The notes under the pieces are model-generated. The model did no database searches. It was not told the origin of the DNA and saw only the letters and a list, made by a program, of their open reading frames with translations. The position numbers and the translations under genes are program-made. DNA of 64,000 nt from assembly GCF_036884655.1 (NCBI RefSeq), contig NC_088335.1:38873501-38937500 (forward strand), written 5' to 3'. The stretch comes from Musa acuminata AAA Group. Taxonomy: Eukaryota > Streptophyta > Magnoliopsida > Zingiberales > Musaceae. Positions 60,201 to 64,000 of the stretch are shown here, in pieces. Numbering within the stretch: position 1 is the first letter of the stretch; each line of letters opens with the position of its first letter.

Positions 60201-61511
60201 TAAGGAATTGGCAAATATCAAAAATATATTGATTACCAAAATAGTCTCTAATTATGGATCTCCTGCAAAGAAGACAATTAAACAGGTCATCGCAATGGAC
60301 GCATGATTTATGGCAAAGGTGAAATTTTAAAAAGTCAACCACAAAATAGATCATCTACTGTACAATTTTCCTCCACATATTCCATGAAATCACATATAAG
60401 TTAAATGCATTACAACCTATACCTGAGATAATTGCAGTCGGTGGCCTAAAACCTCAAGCATCACCGCTGAAGTGCTGGGTGAGTTCAATCTGAGCACAAA
60501 CAAGAGAACATTAATAAGAGAAAATTCATTGAAGGTTGACAGAACAAGAAATTACTATTTAAGCTAGCTAAATATAAAGCACACTAACCACGTAACGGAA
60601 AAACTTGACCAAGATAATGCCATGTTATTCTACATCTTGGTAAAAAATTGAATAAATATAATACAACATAGTCAAGTAAACTTTTGAAATTAGAAAATTG
60701 GCTCCTAGTGTTAAAAAACAGCACTTGGTCACATATATCTTCTGGTCCTTCAAAAAGTCTAACATGTGATTAAGTACCAAAATTAGTGCGGTTAACAACT
60801 AGTGGACAATGGGCATTAACCAAACAGTTCAGAGCCCTTCTCATTTGAAACATTTGCCATTAAAAGATCTCTAAATGGTTAAATCATTCTATTCATACTA
60901 AGTTACTACGGTTCATCCCATCCAACAAGCGCAGATTGTTCTAGATTGCTCATATGACAATGTCTCACTCCAACTGTAAAATATAATATAACCTGACGCT
61001 GATTTTTTAGTTTCATTAATAAAAATTTATCCAACATTTATCTTTGTTTGTCCTAGTAAGTTATTTTTTCACTCAAATTAATTTACTGTAAGATGGAACC
61101 GATCCTAAAATTCTTAGGATAAGCTAATAATTAGCAAAAATTCCATTTTACGTTAACGGGATTTTTCCTCCTTGTCACTTTCTCAGATTCAAACGATCAA
61201 CTTAAATAAGGAAAACATCAACTGAACACAAAATAAGGGAAAAAATATATCTTTTTGAAAGCCCGCATCAGAAATGAACTGATCTGATAAAAAACGTTCC
61301 GAACATGTGAGGAAAAAAAGGCGTCGAATCCATAATAATCTTCAAAAAGTAAAATTTTGACTCCAGTCGAACTCCGAGCTTTATGCCGAGAAAACAGAAA
61401 CGATGCACAATAGTGATCAGCAAAGGAATTTGAGTGTGCATTCCTCAAACGCGGAAGAGATTTCGGCAAAGAAAACAGCCATAGAAGTGAGATTTACCGA
61501 TCGTCTTCCAT
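53229..61511 (-). CDS. METTL21-like protein lysine methyltransferase (Methyltransf_16)
   Basis: SAM-dependent seven-beta-strand methyltransferase of the group that methylates lysines of chaperones and other non-histone proteins; the plant substrate is not known to me. Exons in transcript order are 61511-61498, 60489-60423, 59019-58954, 58417-58324, 58221-58105, 56820-56711, 54850-54776, 54696-54604 and 53507-53229 (TAG). They total 915 nt (304 aa) and all phases match. The conserved N-terminal strand ([14 protein letters not shown]) is followed by [16 protein letters not shown]. Motif [11 protein letters not shown] is at about 70-79, and the acidic post-[10 protein letters not shown] has Asp93. 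The DxxY motif is DIVY at 155-158, and HPSIQLFMM closes the fold. The last exon adds about 75 aa of acidic tail ending [17 protein letters not shown]. Exon 1 has only 14 coding nt (MEDD plus two bases), so the start is less certain than the core. Confidence 0.9.
55497..56460. repeat. Probable repeat insertion in methyltransferase intron 6
   Basis: About 1 kb of higher-GC DNA inside an AT-rich intron. At 55548-55700 it has three degenerate units of about 50 bp (ACTTAGCTGGAATTGCCTAAG-like). The right part ends near AAGGGCAGCCCATGTG ... AGGCTCCCACCAATCTAGGG, a motif I associate with dispersed plant repeats. No complete element structure was identified. Confidence 0.45.
57153..57286. repeat. TA/TATG microsatellite in methyltransferase intron 5
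   Basis: About 130 bp of TA repeats with TATG interruptions. Confidence 0.95.
57650..57840. mobile_element. MITE-like element related to the copy at 6724-6917
   Basis: Non-coding stretch with GGTACC/GGTATT-rich text and the right end GAATGGTATTCAAAACCTTG, resembling the right end of the 6724-6917 element. It lies in methyltransferase intron 5. The left end is less clear. Confidence 0.4.
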
Positions 61512-62038
61512 CGCAGATGTCCGCCGACCAGAAAAGAGCGAAATGGATGGGAAGGGCAAGAAAAGCGCAGATGAGAAGGGTACTGTCACTGAAGTGCGGT
61601 TACCGCTTTCGCACGAGGTCACCATGTGCTCTTCTTGAGTTCCGGTCGGCAGTTCGAAATCGACTCCGATTCGACTCAAAAGTTGCCGATTTGGACTCGG
61701 TTGGGTAGACACAAATGGAGTCAGATTTGACTCGGTAGCTGCCGGTTGGACTCGGTGGATTACTGGCCATGCCTAGTCATTCATATGATCAATCCTATGT
61801 TGCTAAAATAGCATAACATTTGATCCGCTGAGGAAGATACAGACATATTAATGTGTTCCAGAATGGGTCATAGAGATCTTTTTCTTTCTTTTTAGACGGT
61901 ATAAAATGGCACCAACTATAAAGCAAAACATGAACACTAAGTTATATTATATGATCCTACTTAATTAAATAAAATATATTATAAATTTAATTAGATTTTG
62001 ATTATGATTATCAATTAATATAAAAGAAATGAAAAAGA
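61512..62038. other. Upstream region of the methyltransferase gene
   Basis: Promoter-side DNA with several GACTCGGTTG-like short repeats (61660-61760) close to the start codon, then AT-rich DNA up to the edge of element E. No gene seen. Confidence 0.55.
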
Positions 62039-63274
62039 TGTTAAGACTGTATCAACACTAAGAGGAAGTGAATTAGTGTTTTTTAAAACTTATGTCGATT
62101 TAGAAACTTTATTCATATTGAAAAGATGTTTAACTTAAAAACATATAAAAACGTAATAAGTGTGGGAGTAAAAAATCAGTTTGTAATATAAATAAAAAGC
62201 ATAAAGTAAATGCAAACCAAATTTTATAATAGTTTGGTCGTCGTGATCTACATCCACTCCTGATTCCTCTTTACTCGAGGTCATCGGTTTTCACTATCGA
62301 TTTTCTTTCAATGGGCAAATATCAACTACCCTTGTAACTTTTTTTCTTTTTCACAAGCTCAAGAGAGAACCTAAATACTTCTCTTTTAGACTTCACTCCT
62401 CTCTTAGAAAACTTCTAACTCTAGGAGGAAGAGACTCTAAATGAAAGTATTCTTTCCCCCCTTCCTTCTCAATTTCATGCTTTACTAAGCAGAAAAGGAT
62501 ATGATATTTATAGATGACTTAAAAAATAAAGCAAAAAAAGATCTCATCATAGGTTTCCTGGGTCCTAGCGATACCACCACCTATAGTACTGATACTAAGT
62601 GATACCACCACCCAGACTGGTTGTACCAATGCCTAACACAATCTAGGGGATTGTGTTTGGGTGGTACCATCACCTAGTCTGGTAGTACCACCGCCTTACA
62701 GCTTGGAAAAGTGTGCTCTTGAATTTTTCAGTTCAGAGATGGTTCCACCTAACCTTGGGTAACCGAATAAGCTTTCCACTTATTTCAAAACAGTCCCAAC
62801 TCAGGCCCAATAGGCCCCTAATTGAGTTAGTAGGGTTTCTCTAAAAACTAACTCAATTACAATCATGACTACTTTAATCTAGACACAATCGATTACAAAC
62901 AAAATACTATATTGTCCGATATGTCATTAGTTCATCCGGTGCTTCGTCCGATCATTTCAGCATATCGTCCTCTCTTGCGATGTATTGCCCAATTGGCATG
63001 TTGACCTCTATAACATCTGATCTCCTTGGCACAATATTCGATTCTTTTGGCCCGATGCCCGAACTCATGGCATAAAGTCCATCTGCCGGTACGTCAACTA
63101 ATCCTTCGACTCGATGTCCAATCTCCTAACATATTCCACTCCGGTCCAACATTTGATTTCACTACTTTAATCAATTTATCTTCTTAATTAAAGCTAGTCC
63201 TGTGTCACTCAAAATATAGATTAGATCGTTAACCTATCAATTGATTTCATCATCAAAATTCGAGATTCAACAAT
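62039..63274 (-). repeat. Element E 3' LTR
   Basis: Diverged relative of the A, B and D LTRs, about 1.24 kb. It contains a GGTACC-type array at 62560-62710. Confidence 0.82.
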
Positions 63275-64000
63275 CTCTCCCTTTTTTATGATGATAACCA
63301 ATTGATGACGGAGTTTAAACTAAACTCATCTTATCAATATGTCATATTGATAGAAAATTTGAATTCAGAAAATCATGACTATTTCATCATTGCATGTATT
63401 ATGAATATTAAAAAAATTAAATAATCACATCATTGCATGCATCATTCTAAATCATAAATATTTCAAATAATCATGATATCAAAATATCAAAGTACATTAC
63501 ATCCTACTATGATCATCATAACTTTTCATTATATGTGCATCATCATAATATCATGAGTATTTTATGCATTATTTTATATCATCATCATAACTTCTCCCCC
63601 TTTATCATCAATAAAAAGGAGAAATGTGCAACTAACAAATTTTTTAAATATACAAGCAAGTAAGATAGCAAGTTTTAAAAATACAAGCTAGTAAGTTTAA
63701 GATATAAAAATTAGTAAAATTTTTGTTTCTCTTGAAATGTGCAAGATAATATGTTTGTTTTTTTTTTTTTTATGTTCAAGCTAGCAAATTTTTGATAAAG
63801 AATGCAAGATAGTAAATAGTAAGTTTTACATCATCTTAAAACATGAAATCTAGCAAATTTTATAGAATATACAAGCTAGCAAATTTTATAGAATATACAA
63901 GCTAGCAATTTTGCTTTTCTTTGCGATGTGCAAGCTAGCAATCTTTGCTTCTCTTTTGAGATGTACAAGTTAGCAATTTTATCTCCCCCATTATCATTAT
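62039..64000 (-). mobile_element. Element E: partial Sirevirus-like LTR element (3' LTR and start of internal region)
   Basis: LTR at about 62039-63274 with plus-strand edges TGTTAAGACTGTATC and GATTCAACAAT, then a polypurine tract (minus GGGAGAG type) and internal sequence to the window end. The internal part has the 23-bp palindrome (about 63331-63353), polypurine hairpins (63592-63625, 63980-64000) and CTAGC-type repeats (63640-63975), all as in elements B and D. A minus-strand TATA (ATCTATAAATATC) is near 62504-62516. The gag and 5' LTR would lie beyond the window. Confidence 0.85.

Overview
The window reads as nuclear DNA of a flowering plant. It has short exons with GT-AG introns, and its proteins are plant-specific: a class XI myosin tail, an Aux/IAA repressor, a plastid carotenoid hydroxylase of the CYP97A type, a small plastid membrane protein and a METTL21-type lysine methyltransferase. 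The first exons of the Aux/IAA and CYP97A genes are very GC-rich while later exons are AT-richer. That 5'-to-3' GC gradient is typical of commelinid monocots. The LTR families make a banana-like (Zingiberales) genome plausible, but this is inference.

Layout. 1-5165 (+): 3' part of a myosin XI gene whose motor half lies upstream of the window. 6227-8794 (-): complete five-exon Aux/IAA gene, convergent with the myosin, with two TGTCTC elements upstream. 12640-14417 (-): four-exon gene for a 161-aa plastid membrane protein. 15740-23239 (-): complete 15-exon CYP97A gene carrying a decayed LINE fragment against one splice donor. 24195-50790: about 26.6 kb of nested LTR retrotransposons. 50790-53228: AT-rich DNA with a tandem repeat of about 300 bp. 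53229-61511 (-): complete nine-exon METTL21-like gene. 62039-64000: start of another LTR element that runs off the window.

The retrotransposon stack has four elements. An old element A (minus strand) has lost its 3' part. Its 5' LTR was split by element B (plus strand, 28201-39861) and again by element D (minus strand, 39991-50552, TSD GTAAT). Element B was in turn split by element C (minus strand, 32269-37548, TSD TTCAC). C is an ordinary Ty1/copia element with gag-protease-integrase-RT-RNase H in one frame, broken only by seven stop codons that all look like C-to-T or G-to-A changes. A, B, D and the partial element E belong to one Sirevirus-like family that carries only a gag-like gene and no pol. 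D has near-identical 2493-bp LTRs and an open gag, so it moved recently.

The most unusual structures are in this gag-only family. They are LTR-borne tandem arrays, repeated polypurine hairpins, a 23-bp palindrome, a gag that always ends without a zinc knuckle, and in D an internal 1672-bp-period duplication of LTR sequence joined through a short inverted segment. Exon coordinates were assigned by hand from reading frame, splice consensus and protein-family knowledge; no alignment or expression data were available.
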